Below are positions 23,898 to 33,620 of a stretch of DNA of 64,000 nt, in pieces. The position numbers were made by a program, and so were the translations under genes. The notes under the pieces are model-generated. The model had not been told where the DNA came from and did no database searches. It saw nothing but the letters and a program-made list of their open reading frames with translations. Numbering within the stretch: the stretch's first letter is position 1; each line of letters starts with the position of its first letter. The stretch covers positions 1 through 64,000 of the forward strand of contig WELA01001485.1 in the NCBI GenBank assembly GCA_009602735.1, in the 5' to 3' direction. This stretch comes from Mesotaenium endlicherianum (lineage: Eukaryota; Streptophyta; Zygnematophyceae; Zygnematales; Mesotaeniaceae).

Positions 23898-25643
23898 ATG
23901 AAAAAGGCAAAGATTTATTGTTCCATTGCACTGGCATTGTTGCTGGGTACAAAAAGTTTCTCACAGCAACACACTTATTGCAACCCGATTAACATCGATT
24001 ACGGTTATACGCCTATTCCCAATTTCGCTACCGAAGGGAAGCACCGCGCTACAGCCGATCCGGTAATCGTAACGTACAAAGGCGACTATTATCTCTTCTC
24101 CACCAACCAATGGGGTTATTGGTGGAGCAGTGATATGAATCACTGGAATTTTGTTTCACGGTCGTTCTTACGACCCGAACACAACGTGTATGATGACCTG
24201 TGTGCGCCGGCAGTATGGGTGCAGGGAGATACTTTACTCGTTTTCGGCTCCACCTATACTTCCAAATTTCCCATTTGGATGAGCACCAATCCCAAAGCCA
24301 ATGAATGGAAAGAAGCCATTCATGATTTCACACCGGGGGGCTGGGATCCCGATTTCTTCAGGGACGATGATGGCAGGTTGTACCTATATCATGGCAGCAG
24401 CAATCGCTATCCTATCTATGGTGTAGAAGTGGATCCCAAAACATTTCAATTGATCGGCGCCAGGAAAGAAATGTATTTGCTGGAGCCTTATAAATATGGA
24501 TGGCAGCGCTTTGGAGAAAACCTCGACGATATTTTTCTCGATCCGTTTATTGAAGGCGCATGGATGACCAAACACAATGGCAAGTACTACCTGCAATATG
24601 GCGCTCCGGGAACAGAATTCAGTGGTTATGCAGATGGCGTGATTGTAGGCAATGCCCCGCTTGGGCCATTCAAGCCGCAGCCAATGCCCTTCAGTTATAA
24701 GCCTGGTGGCTTTGCACGTGGAGCGGGGCATGGCGCTACTTACCAGGACAAATGGAAAAACTATTGGCACATATCCACCATTGGCATATCGGTAAAAAAC
24801 AATTTCGAGCGGCGGGTAGGCATCTGGCCCACTGGTTTCGATAAAGATGGGGTGATGTATTGTAATACCGCATTTGGTGATTATCCGACTTACCTGCCTG
24901 ATGGCCCTGCTGATCATCTGAAAGGGAAATTCACCGGATGGATGTTGCTGAATTATAACAAGCCAGTAACCGTATCTTCTACCCTCGGCAGTTACAGTGC
25001 CAACAACGCTGTTGATGAAGACATCAAAACCTATTGGAGTGCCGCTACCGGCAATGCAGGAGAATGGATCGTGACCGATCTAGGAAATATCAGTACGGTT
25101 AATGCTGTACAGATCAATTACGCAGATCAGGATGCGGAATTTCTGGGTAAATCGCACGATGTATATCATCAATATCAGTTATGGTATTCTACAGATAACA
25201 AGCACTGGCAATTATTGGCAGACAAAAGCAAGAACAAAACCGACGTACCGCACGACTATGTTGAGCTGGACAATCCCGTTAAAGCCAAATACATCAAGCT
25301 GGTTAACCTGCACATGCCTACCGGCAAGTTTGCCCTCAGCGGCCTGCGGGTTTTTGGCAATGGCGGCGGTGCCAGGCCAGATACGGTTCAGCACTTCATC
25401 GTTTTGCGTACGGAAAAAGACAAGCGCAGCGCCTGGATCAAATGGCGTTTATCTGGCGATGCCTATGCATACAATATCTATACTGGTACGGAGCCGGACA
25501 AATTATACAATTGCATCATGGTGCACAATACCAACCAGTATTTTTTCAAAGCAATGGACAAAGACCTGCCTTTTTATTTCCAGATTGAAGCCATTAATGA
25601 AAATGGCGTATCGGAACGCACCAAAGTGATCAGGTCTGAATAA
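23898..25643 (+). CDS. GH43-like enzyme with F5/8-type (discoidin) carbohydrate-binding domain
   Basis: 581 residues, signal peptide to about 23. A five-bladed propeller of GH43 type carries the three expected acids: Asp54 in ATADPVIV, Asp150/152 in GWDPDFF, and Glu219 in FIEGAW. A discoidin/CBM32-like domain lies at ~350-485 (VTVSSTLGSYSANNAVDEDI, then YWSAATGNAGEWIVTDLG), and a fibronectin-like end at ~490-581. Family members usually cut arabinose- or xylose-type linkages, and some act on other glycans. The GH144/GH3 context suggests it may trim a side group on a beta-glucan, but the substrate cannot be read from sequence. It starts 3 bases after the previous stop. Confidence 0.8.
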   Translation: MKKAKIYCSIALALLLGTKSFSQQHTYCNPINIDYGYTPIPNFATEGKHRATADPVIVTYKGDYYLFSTNQWGYWWSSDMNHWNFVSRSFLRPEHNVYDDLCAPAVWVQGDTLLVFGSTYTSKFPIWMSTNPKANEWKEAIHDFTPGGWDPDFFRDDDGRLYLYHGSSNRYPIYGVEVDPKTFQLIGARKEMYLLEPYKYGWQRFGENLDDIFLDPFIEGAWMTKHNGKYYLQYGAPGTEFSGYADGVIVGNAPLGPFKPQPMPFSYKPGGFARGAGHGATYQDKWKNYWHISTIGISVKNNFERRVGIWPTGFDKDGVMYCNTAFGDYPTYLPDGPADHLKGKFTGWMLLNYNKPVTVSSTLGSYSANNAVDEDIKTYWSAATGNAGEWIVTDLGNISTVNAVQINYADQDAEFLGKSHDVYHQYQLWYSTDNKHWQLLADKSKNKTDVPHDYVELDNPVKAKYIKLVNLHMPTGKFALSGLRVFGNGGGARPDTVQHFIVLRTEKDKRSAWIKWRLSGDAYAYNIYTGTEPDKLYNCIMVHNTNQYFFKAMDKDLPFYFQIEAINENGVSERTKVIRSE

Positions 25644-25683
25644 CTTTACCATACCAAATTCCTTTTACCATTCATCCAGCAAT

Positions 25684-27960
25684 ATGAAAAAGAATCACTT
25701 CATCGCCTTTTTTGTGGCTATCGCCTGTAGCTTCAACGCCCTGGCGCAAACGCCTTCATCCTCCAAAATGAATGCATTCATCACCGACCTCATGAGTAAA
25801 ATGACCCTCGATGAAAAGATCGGACAGCTCAACCTGCCTTCTGTGGGTTTTGATGTAACGGGTCCTATTTTGAGTCAGGGAGTGGAAGGAAAGTTAGAGA
25901 AAGGTTTAGTAGGAGGTGTGTTTAATACGTATACACCTGCTGCCATGCGCAAGTTGCAGGATATAGCCGTTAAAAAAACACGGTTGAAAATACCTTTGCT
26001 TTTCGGTTATGATGTGATCCACGGGCATAAGACTATTTTTCCTATACCTCTGGGTTTAGCTGCAAGCTGGGATCTCCCGTTGATAGAAAAAACTGCCAGA
26101 GCAGCTGCTGATGAAGCCAGTGCCGATGGTTTGAACTGGGTGTTCTCTCCCATGGTAGACATAGCACGCGACCCACGCTGGGGACGGGTTGCAGAAGGCA
26201 GCGGTGAAGACACATGGTTGGGATCTCAGATTGCAAAAGCAATGGTGATAGGATACCAGGGGGATGATCTCACGAAACAAGATGCCCTAATGGCCTGTGT
26301 AAAACATTTCGCACTCTATGGCGCTGCGGAGGCAGGAAGAGATTACAATACGGTGGACATGAGTGAGCGAAAAATGTTTGAAATGTACCTCCCTCCTTAC
26401 AAAGCCGCTATCGATGCCGGCGCCGGATCGGTAATGAGTTCTTTTAACGATATCAACGGAATTCCTGCCACTGCCAATCAATGGTTACTCACAGATGTGT
26501 TACGCAAGCAATGGGGTTTCAAGGGTTTGGTGGCTACAGATTATACTGCGATTTTGGAATTGATGAACCATGGATTGGGTGATGAAGCACAAGTGGGTAA
26601 GTTGGCGCTGATGGCCGGCTCTGATATGGATATGGTGAGTGAAATATTTCTCAACCGGTTAAAAAAACTGGTGACGGACAAAAAACTGGATGTGCATTAT
26701 ATAGACCAGGCTTGCAGGCGTGTGCTGGAAGCGAAATACAAACTCGGGTTGTTCAATGACCCTTATCGGGGAGTAAGTGAAGAGCGCGCAGCAAAAGAGA
26801 TCATGTCTTCAGAAAAAATGGAACTGGCCAGAACAGCCGCTACAAAAAGTATTGTGTTGTTGAAGAACCAGGACAATATCCTTCCTTTGAACAACCAACA
26901 GCGTATTGCATTCATTGGTCCGCTTGTAAAAGATCAGCGTAACCTCATCGGTTGCTGGAGTGGCGCTGGTGACTGGAAAAAAGCCACCAGCTTTTGGGAT
27001 GCGCTTACAGCACAATACCCGCAAAACAATTTCAGCTATGCCAAAGGCGCAAACCTTATCGATGACCCTGTACTGGTGAAAAAATTAAACCCGCATGGAG
27101 CCGCTATTACAGCAGATAGCCGCAGTGTAAAAGAGCTGATCGAAGAAGCCGTTGAGCATACCAATAAAGCAGATGTAGCTGTTGTATTCCTGGGAGAATC
27201 TGCGCTGATGAGCGGTGAGGCTGCCAGCAGAAGCGATATCAGCTTACCCGAAAACCAGCAGGTATTGCTACAAGCGTTAAAAGCAACCGGCAAACCCATC
27301 GTATTGGTGCTCATGAACGGCCGTCCGCTGACATTACAGTGGGAAGATGCCCACTTGAACGCAATAGTAGAGACCTGGTTTGCAGGCATGAAAGCCGGCA
27401 ATGCGATTGCAGATGTTCTTTTTGGCAAATACAACCCTTCTGGAAAATTGACCATGACTTTCCCAAGAAGTGTTGGGCAGATACCCATTTATTACAACGC
27501 TAAAAGCACGGGCAGGCCTTTCAGTGAAGGGCAAAAATATACCACACAATACCTCGACGTACCCAACACGCCATTGTATCCTTTTGGTTACGGACTGAGC
27601 TATACCCATTTCAATTACAGCGCCATCAGTTTGAATAAAACAAGCATCAAACCTTCAGAAAAGCTTACTGCTACTGTAACCATCAGCAACACTGGCAAAT
27701 ACGATGGAGAAGAAACGGCGCAGTTATACCTTCACGATGTAGTGGCTTCTGTAACAAGGCCCGTAAAAGAATTGAAAGGCTTTCAAAAAATATTCCTGAA
27801 AGCAGGTGAATCAAAAACCATTTCATTCACCATCGGCGCAGCCGATTTGAAATTTTACAACACCAACATGAAATACGCTTCCGAACCGGGAAAATTCAAA
27901 CTCTTCATCGGCACCAATTCACAAGAAGTAAAAGAAACCGAATTCGAACTGCTGCCATAA
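25684..27960 (+). CDS. bglX: GH3 beta-glucosidase, BglX-like
   Basis: 758 residues, signal peptide to about 21 (NALAQ), hence periplasmic. An N-terminal GH3 barrel carries KHFALYGA (~207-214) and the nucleophile Asp286 in GLVATDYTAI. It is followed by the alpha/beta sandwich domain (VVFLGESALMSGEAASRSDISLP) and a C-terminal fibronectin-III-like domain (NTGKYDGEETAQLYLHDVVA). Length and motifs fit BglX. GH3 enzymes of this group include beta-1,2-glucosidases that release glucose from sophoro-oligosaccharides, the product GH144 would supply. It is the last gene of the locus and is followed by a palindromic repeat. Confidence 0.9.
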   Translation: MKKNHFIAFFVAIACSFNALAQTPSSSKMNAFITDLMSKMTLDEKIGQLNLPSVGFDVTGPILSQGVEGKLEKGLVGGVFNTYTPAAMRKLQDIAVKKTRLKIPLLFGYDVIHGHKTIFPIPLGLAASWDLPLIEKTARAAADEASADGLNWVFSPMVDIARDPRWGRVAEGSGEDTWLGSQIAKAMVIGYQGDDLTKQDALMACVKHFALYGAAEAGRDYNTVDMSERKMFEMYLPPYKAAIDAGAGSVMSSFNDINGIPATANQWLLTDVLRKQWGFKGLVATDYTAILELMNHGLGDEAQVGKLALMAGSDMDMVSEIFLNRLKKLVTDKKLDVHYIDQACRRVLEAKYKLGLFNDPYRGVSEERAAKEIMSSEKMELARTAATKSIVLLKNQDNILPLNNQQRIAFIGPLVKDQRNLIGCWSGAGDWKKATSFWDALTAQYPQNNFSYAKGANLIDDPVLVKKLNPHGAAITADSRSVKELIEEAVEHTNKADVAVVFLGESALMSGEAASRSDISLPENQQVLLQALKATGKPIVLVLMNGRPLTLQWEDAHLNAIVETWFAGMKAGNAIADVLFGKYNPSGKLTMTFPRSVGQIPIYYNAKSTGRPFSEGQKYTTQYLDVPNTPLYPFGYGLSYTHFNYSAISLNKTSIKPSEKLTATVTISNTGKYDGEETAQLYLHDVVASVTRPVKELKGFQKIFLKAGESKTISFTIGAADLKFYNTNMKYASEPGKFKLFIGTNSQEVKETEFELLP

Positions 27961-27988
27961 TTGCAAATGCCCCAATGACTCAATAAAA

Positions 27989-28068
27989 CGTCATCCTGAG
28001 CGAACGAAGTGAGTCGAAGGATCTGCTTGAGCATTCGATGAGATCCCTCGGCTTCGCTCGGGATGACG
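27989..28068. repeat. Dispersed palindromic GTCATCC repeat after bglX
   Basis: CGTCATCCTGAGCGAACGAAG at the left is matched by CTTCGCTCGGGATGACG at the right, with GATCTGC..GAGATCCCTCGG between. Same family as the copies at 22408 and 63933. Its place between two convergent genes fits a bidirectional terminator. Confidence 0.85.
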
Positions 28069-28117
28069 TATGAATGAACGTTTAGATGACATTTCATTGA
28101 GCCATTGAGCAATTAAT

Positions 28118-29377
28118 TTACGCTTTCATTAAATTCAGCTCTTTTCCTCCCCACTCAGGAAACAAAGTCTTATCGTCGTTGATCTTAAGATGACCGTTGG
28201 CCACCGCGCTGAACACCGACCTGAAATCGATACTCACCGGCAGGTCGCGGCCATCTTCGAGATCGGCCTTGGCCAATGATTTGATGTTGTTGTACACTTT
28301 TCCGCCTGCTACATCATTACCCAATACAAACAGGCAACTTGCCCTGCCATGGTCTGTGCCTCCGGTGCCGTTCTGGTATGCCGTTCTTCCAAACTCGGTC
28401 ATGGTCATCAGCGTTACTTCATCCTGGTAAGCGGCCAGGTCTTGCCAGAATGCAGCAATACTGTTACTGAAATCTCGCAGGTTATTTGCCAATGCACCAA
28501 TGGCCGTACCCTGGTTATAATGTGTATCCCATCCGCCGCTTTCGGCAAAAGCCACTTCCATGCCCACATCCATCTTGATCAATATGGCAATCTGTTTCAA
28601 TGCATTTCCTAATGGCGATGCAGGATACATCACACCTTGTGCGGGTTGGTAATTCCTGATATTGTTCACGTTCAGCATCTTCATGGCATCGAAACTTTCT
28701 TTGCCTGCCTTGTTCAATATTTCGCTGGAAGTCTGGTCGTACAATTGTTCAAAAGATTGAGCTACCGCATGTGTTGCTACCGGGGTGCCCCTCATCTGTA
28801 TGGCGAAATCCTGCAGGTTGTTGATGGCCAACGCTTCATTATCTCCATAAAAACTTCTGGGCAAAGCGCTTGTAAGACTCACAGCACGGAAGGGGGTAGC
28901 ATCATGTCCCGTTAAACCCACTGCCCTGTTCAGCCAGCCACTCGCCGTTCCTTTGTTGAAGGGTGTTCCGCTTTCCATATAATCCTGTGCATCGAAATGG
29001 CTGCGCGTATTATTCGGACTGCCTACTCCATGCACAATTGCCATGCGCCCCTCGGCGAAAAAAGGATGCAAACTATTCAATGAAGGATGCAGTGCAAAAC
29101 GTCCGTCGAGATCCGTCATGCTGCCTTCGGTTTTAGCAGGACTCATAAAGAGAGAGGGGCGCAATAATTTGAGGTTGGGATCTGCATACGGACTTACTGC
29201 CATCAGTCCGTCCATTGCTCCCCGTTGGAAAATACAGACCAGCACTTTATTTTTTTTATAAGGCGTCCATATCTTCCTGTTATCAGCGGCACGTGCCACA
29301 AAGCCTGGCACACCACCGAAGCCCGCTGCAAAAAGCGCCAGGGCGCCCGATTTCATGAATGCTCTCCTGTTGATCAT
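28118..29377 (-). CDS. DUF1501 family protein, Tat-exported
   Basis: 419 residues. The N-terminus MINRRAFMKSGALALFAAGF has the twin-arginine motif and hydrophobic stretch of Tat substrates. The DUF1501 core shows KVLVCIFQRGAMDGL, HPSLNSLHPFFAEGRMAIVHGVGSPNNTRSHFDAQDY (split across two lines), GGWDTHYNQG and TEFGRTAYQNGTGGTDHG, an alkaline-phosphatase-superfamily-like (sulfatase-type) pattern with conserved His/Asp. The family's reaction is unknown. It is 26 bases downstream of a DUF1800 gene; the two nearly always occur together in Bacteroidota and Planctomycetes. Confidence 0.88.
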   Translation of the reverse strand: MINRRAFMKSGALALFAAGFGGVPGFVARAADNRKIWTPYKKNKVLVCIFQRGAMDGLMAVSPYADPNLKLLRPSLFMSPAKTEGSMTDLDGRFALHPSLNSLHPFFAEGRMAIVHGVGSPNNTRSHFDAQDYMESGTPFNKGTASGWLNRAVGLTGHDATPFRAVSLTSALPRSFYGDNEALAINNLQDFAIQMRGTPVATHAVAQSFEQLYDQTSSEILNKAGKESFDAMKMLNVNNIRNYQPAQGVMYPASPLGNALKQIAILIKMDVGMEVAFAESGGWDTHYNQGTAIGALANNLRDFSNSIAAFWQDLAAYQDEVTLMTMTEFGRTAYQNGTGGTDHGRASCLFVLGNDVAGGKVYNNIKSLAKADLEDGRDLPVSIDFRSVFSAVANGHLKINDDKTLFPEWGGKELNLMKA

Positions 29378-29403
29378 AGAATATGCTTTATAATGTGATG
29401 GTG

Positions 29404-31143
29404 TTATTTCCGCTGGAATTCCGGCGACCCGATGAGAATACCTGTTACCTGCGATATCATGGCATTATTACCAGCCGCATAGGCCAATGTGAAATTGTTG
29501 TTCTTTTTATTCAGCGCAGCCAGGTTTAGTTTAACGCCAGGAATTTTTTCTGTAGCGAAAGCAAGACCAAAATTCATCCGGTTCAGCAGAGAGCCGGTAT
29601 TGATCCAATATCCGGCCTTATCGGGAAAACCGGTGGGCGCCTGGTAGAAATAGAAACGTTGTCCCATTTTCATACACCATGCATAAATTTGAAAAGGCTG
29701 CTGTATATCTGCGTTGGTAGCTCGAATGGCGCTGATAGCCAATTCAAAAGGAGATTTTACTTTTTCTCGTAATGCTTTCTGGTCCCAGAACTCAGGACTG
29801 TTCACCATCGTAATCAATACCGCTTTAATATTGCCATTCGTTTGAAGAAAAGCATCTGCCATCCTGTTCACCAATGCGGTAGCAGGTGTATCACATACAA
29901 AACGGTTAGCCAGTTTGGTAGCAATGAATTTAGCGGTGGAAGGATGTGTAGCCAGCATGTGCAGTACTTCCATACCCTCCTGGTAACCGCCGTTGGCCGG
30001 GAACCGGCGGCCGAGTATTGTTTTCTCTCCCTGGTCGTGCCGGTTGGCGCGAAATAAGAAATCACCTTCATGCACAAAGCCCTGCTTCTTCATTCGTTCT
30101 TCTCCCGCTATGTCCATTATTTTTTTGGCAATACCATTATTGTACAACGGTGCGGGAGCCCATCCTGTAAGTGCACGCGCCACTTCCGTCACATCTTTTT
30201 GAGTATATCCGCCGTCTACTCCCAGGGTATGCAATTCCATGATCTCTCTCGCATAGTTTTCATTCAACCCCTGTCTCTTCTGCGCATTCATCACCTGCTC
30301 CATCAGGCGCATACCGGCTTCACCAGTGGTATCGTTGTTGTTCATCTTACGCAACTGCAGTTTGCTCCTGAGTTGCTGTACATTGTTCTCCTGCTTGCGA
30401 ATCAATTCATTGTTATTGCTTACGCTCGATGCATTGTCGAGGTATTCCAGCATGGCAGGGTGCTTGGCAGTAGCCACCAGCATGGTTTCAAAATTCCCCA
30501 GTACATTCGGGCGGATCGCATCCCGCTCATACGTTTGTATATACTGCTCACACTGGTTCTTGGTTAGTGATACATTGAAATGATTGAACCAGAAATCTGT
30601 GAGCACTTCTTTGAGTTGGTTCTGCCCATAAGCTGCACGGATGATTTTCTGGTTGATGAGTTCCCGTTGCAGATCCTGCATAGGCTTATATCCGGCCTGT
30701 ACCATAAGCGTATGTAACTTGTCCTGGTATTCTTTTCTGCCAGCCGATTGTAAGGAGTCTTTGTCTATCAGGTGCTGCATGATCAACACGCGTATCAACT
30801 GGCCCGGGTTGAGGTAGGTATTGACGATGGTACTATTATCAAGATCCAATGTATTATATCCTTCCAGCCGTTTGTTCACTTCATCATCGGGGAGATCGGC
30901 ATTCAATTGTTGCTTCAGCCATTTATCAAGTCCCATAGATACCACTTCATCTACCTGTCCGGGTGTTGCGCCGAAACTGAAGCGGCTCAGCAGATGCGCC
31001 GCTGCCTGCCTGGAATCGAGGCCTGTTTTTTTGTACGGCATTTTTATTCGCGGTTCGGAAGAATGGCTCGTCTGAGCAAAAGCAGACAAGACAGTCATTA
31101 CCGCTCCCACCGCAAAAGTCTTCGCCATCCGTTTCAGATTCAT
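29404..31143 (-). CDS. DUF1800 family protein
   Basis: 579 residues with a signal peptide (MNLKRMAKTFAVGAVMTVLSAFA). The family pattern is AAHLLSRFSFGATPGQVDEV near 45-65, LTDFWFNHFNVSL, LDNASS, GLNENYAREIMELHTLGVDGGY, VTEVARALTGWA and the C-terminal FELAISAIRATNADI. It has no proven activity; with DUF1501 it is thought to form an exported two-protein unit. It is the first gene of the pair and lies divergent from nothing nearby, with its promoter between 31143 and 31257. Confidence 0.88.
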   Translation of the reverse strand: MNLKRMAKTFAVGAVMTVLSAFAQTSHSSEPRIKMPYKKTGLDSRQAAAHLLSRFSFGATPGQVDEVVSMGLDKWLKQQLNADLPDDEVNKRLEGYNTLDLDNSTIVNTYLNPGQLIRVLIMQHLIDKDSLQSAGRKEYQDKLHTLMVQAGYKPMQDLQRELINQKIIRAAYGQNQLKEVLTDFWFNHFNVSLTKNQCEQYIQTYERDAIRPNVLGNFETMLVATAKHPAMLEYLDNASSVSNNNELIRKQENNVQQLRSKLQLRKMNNNDTTGEAGMRLMEQVMNAQKRQGLNENYAREIMELHTLGVDGGYTQKDVTEVARALTGWAPAPLYNNGIAKKIMDIAGEERMKKQGFVHEGDFLFRANRHDQGEKTILGRRFPANGGYQEGMEVLHMLATHPSTAKFIATKLANRFVCDTPATALVNRMADAFLQTNGNIKAVLITMVNSPEFWDQKALREKVKSPFELAISAIRATNADIQQPFQIYAWCMKMGQRFYFYQAPTGFPDKAGYWINTGSLLNRMNFGLAFATEKIPGVKLNLAALNKKNNNFTLAYAAGNNAMISQVTGILIGSPEFQRK

Positions 31144-31257
31144 ACGAACTTTTTTCGTTTGATGCGAAGGGTGCGAGAAAGTTTAATGGGATCACAAACA
31201 TAAAGATGAGGTTCGTCCTGTTAAAGCAACGTTTTACCGACAAATGCTATCAAACTG

Positions 31258-32190
31258 TTAAGCGTGGCGCATTCCTTTGGCCACCCGGAACAGGTGTAAT
31301 ACGTAAGGGAACAATGCATCCATTGTTTCTGCTGCACCTTTGGTAGAACCAGGCAATGTAATAACGAGGCTGTTTTGAATGAATCCTGCCACACCCCTGG
31401 AAAGCATGGCATAAGGCGTTCTTTGCTGGCCATAATTACGCGCCGCTTCCATGATGCCGGGAATCTCCCTGCTGAGTAACGGGCGAATGGCATCGGGTGT
31501 AACATCGCGGGGAGACAATCCTGTACCGCCTGTAAAAAGTACCAGGTGATAACCTTCTGATGCCAACTGTTGCGCTTTCTCTTGTATGAGCGCAAATTCA
31601 TCGGGAATTACTTCATATATGGATGCCTGCAAATGATGTTGTTGTAATTTTTCTACTACCGTTCTTCCGCTGCTGTCTTCTTTCGAACCAGCAGATACTG
31701 CATCTGAACAAACGATCACTGCGCAACGCAGGCTATCGGTGAGTGTTTCATTAAAGGTGGTTTTGCCGCCTTTTTTAGACTCCAGGTGAATGTTGGTTAT
31801 TTCAATGCCTTTGTCGATAGGCTTCAGCATATCGTACATGGTCAATGCTGTGATGGCAGCGCCATGCATCGCCTCTACTTCAACACCTGTTTTATAAATG
31901 GTGCGTACTTCAACCCTGATTATAATAGACAGTTCTTCTACCTGGTATTGTATAGATGCGTGTTCTACCGGCAGCGGATGGCAGTCGGGAATCACATCAC
32001 TGGTTCGTTTGATGGCCAGCAATCCGGCTGCCCTGGAAAATTCGAATACATCGCCCTTGGGAACTGTTTTGTTTTGTACGGCATGGATCGTTAACAGATC
32101 AGATACTTTCAATACTGCTACTGCCACTGCTTCTCTCAGGCTGTTCGATTTGGAAGTGATATCTACCATGGTCATTGATTCGTTTTCCAT
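31258..32190 (-). CDS. moaCB: MoaC-MogA/MoaB fusion, molybdenum cofactor synthesis
   Basis: 310 residues. Residues ~8-152 are MoaC (cyclic pyranopterin monophosphate synthase): [60 protein letters not shown]. Residues ~158-310 are MogA/MoaB (molybdopterin adenylyltransferase): [52 protein letters not shown]. The fusion links an early and a late pathway step. ATG 32190 overlaps moaE by 19 bases; ATG 32169 (MVDITSK) would just avoid it and is equally good. It is the last gene of the moa operon. Confidence 0.93.
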   Translation of the reverse strand: MENESMTMVDITSKSNSLREAVAVAVLKVSDLLTIHAVQNKTVPKGDVFEFSRAAGLLAIKRTSDVIPDCHPLPVEHASIQYQVEELSIIIRVEVRTIYKTGVEVEAMHGAAITALTMYDMLKPIDKGIEITNIHLESKKGGKTTFNETLTDSLRCAVIVCSDAVSAGSKEDSSGRTVVEKLQQHHLQASIYEVIPDEFALIQEKAQQLASEGYHLVLFTGGTGLSPRDVTPDAIRPLLSREIPGIMEAARNYGQQRTPYAMLSRGVAGFIQNSLVITLPGSTKGAAETMDALFPYVLHLFRVAKGMRHA

Positions 32191-32642
32191 TGATGGGTCT
32201 CATCTTCAAACAATTCTTTTCCCCACACGGGTAATTCTGCTTTGATCCGCTCCACCAGTTCGCTGCAAGCATCTGTTGCTACTTTCCTATGCGGCGCAGA
32301 AGTGAACACAAACAAACAAATTTCACCGGCCTGCACATTGCCTAAGCTATGCCATACATGCATGCAGGTAAGGGCGTATTTTGAAAATGTTTCTTCCCGT
32401 ATTGCATGCATTTTTTCAATAGCCATTTCTTCGTATGCACTGTATTCAATAGCTGCCACTTTTTTTCCGTTGATCACATCGGCCCTTACCTGTCCCAGGA
32501 AAATACTGTGTGCGCCAATATCTGTTTTGGTTTGATGACCCTGTATTTTCTCCGCAATGAACGAAGCAGCAATCGCTCCGCGCAAAAAGGGGTTCTTATA
32601 TTTCTTTACCTCGTTCATATTTTTATTGCAACCATTACTCAC
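32172..32642 (-). CDS. moaE: MoaE, molybdopterin synthase large subunit
   Basis: 156 residues. [81 protein letters not shown] (given in parts) and the final W-K carry the family core, including the Lys of the KxELPxWKxE motif. It joins MoaD to make molybdopterin by transferring sulfur. The GTG start at 32642 overlaps the moaD stop as GTGA, suggesting translational coupling; ATG 32618 is an alternative start. Confidence 0.93.
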   Translation of the reverse strand: MSNGCNKNMNEVKKYKNPFLRGAIAASFIAEKIQGHQTKTDIGAHSIFLGQVRADVINGKKVAAIEYSAYEEMAIEKMHAIREETFSKYALTCMHVWHSLGNVQAGEICLFVFTSAPHRKVATDACSELVERIKAELPVWGKELFEDETHQWKTNQ

Positions 32643-32869
32643 CCACCGGAAAAAGCAGGAAGCAATGCTACTGTTGTTGCATTGGTAAGGGTTGTATTTT
32701 CTGTAATAAGATTTTTGTTCACCGCTATCCTGTAATGCATACTGCTTAATACCGGGAACCGCTTGTTGATTTCCTGCACCAGTTGGTCTGTATCCCGCAC
32801 ATCGAAAATTTCCATTTCCGGCGCGGCCGCTTCCGCCAACTGTCCAAATAAAAGCACTTTTGTTTTCAT
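32639..32869 (-). CDS. moaD: MoaD, molybdopterin synthase sulfur carrier
   Basis: 76 residues with the ubiquitin-like beta-grasp pattern (KTKVLLFGQLAEAA, then YRIAVNKNLITENTTL, then [11 protein letters not shown]). The C-terminal Gly-Gly is the site of thiocarboxylation. A start at 32887 would overlap the transporter gene; ATG 32869 falls 4 bases after that gene's stop and begins at the usual first strand, so I prefer it. Confidence 0.92.
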   Translation of the reverse strand: MKTKVLLFGQLAEAAAPEMEIFDVRDTDQLVQEINKRFPVLSSMHYRIAVNKNLITENTTLTNATTVALLPAFSGG

Positions 32870-32873
32870 ACCA

Positions 32874-33611
32874 TCAATGATGTTCAACCAGTAATTTATA
32901 GGATGCGATACATAATACCATGGCCAATGTATATTTTAACACCATTTGTGTCATGCGCATCGCTCCAATATATGCACCGCACAAACCGCCTGCAAATGCA
33001 ATGGCCACATACAAATACATATCTCCATTGAAATGTATTCCATTGGTCATCTGACCCACCAGTCCTGCTATTGAATTAACAAAAATAAACAAAGCGCTGA
33101 TAGCGGCTGTCTGTTTCATATCGGTCCACCGCAGGAGCAATAAAATGGGGGATAAAATAATACCGCCGCCAATACCTATCAAACCTGAAAAAAAGCCAAG
33201 CGATGCGCCGATCAATAATGACAAACCAATGCTGGACTTTTTGCATTCCACCTTTCCGGTATATTGGAAAAACAGGAAACGGGCAACCGATATCAACAAT
33301 AAAACACCCAGTATTTTTTTATAGGTAACGGCATTGATGGTGATTAGTCCGCCTACAAATGCCGCCGGCATAGACGCTACCGCCAAAGGCAGAAAGATGT
33401 TCCATTTGAAATGGCCTCCCCTGTAAAACTGTATAAAAGAAGTAAGGGATACAAAGAGATTCAGCATCAACGCTGTTGGCTTCATTACATCGGGAGCGAT
33501 GCCATAAAGCGCCATCAATGCCAGGTAACCACTGGCGCCGCCATGCCCAACCGAAGCATACAGAAAGGCAATTACAAACAAGAGTACATAAAACAAGATC
33601 ATTGGGTCCAT
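32874..33611 (-). CDS. TSUP (TauE/SafE) family membrane transporter
   Basis: 245 residues with about 7-8 hydrophobic helices and the TSUP repeats GHGGASGYLALMALYG (~23-38) and GIGGGIILSPILLLL (second repeat, ~146-160). The family moves sulfite, sulfoacetate or other small oxyanions. Its place inside the molybdenum cofactor operon (between moeA and moaD) suggests a role in sulfur or oxyanion handling for cofactor synthesis or, speculatively, molybdate; the substrate is not proven by sequence. Confidence 0.85.
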   Translation of the reverse strand: MDPMILFYVLLFVIAFLYASVGHGGASGYLALMALYGIAPDVMKPTALMLNLFVSLTSFIQFYRGGHFKWNIFLPLAVASMPAAFVGGLITINAVTYKKILGVLLLISVARFLFFQYTGKVECKKSSIGLSLLIGASLGFFSGLIGIGGGIILSPILLLLRWTDMKQTAAISALFIFVNSIAGLVGQMTNGIHFNGDMYLYVAIAFAGGLCGAYIGAMRMTQMVLKYTLAMVLCIASYKLLVEHH

Positions 33612-33620
33612 CTTAAAAGA

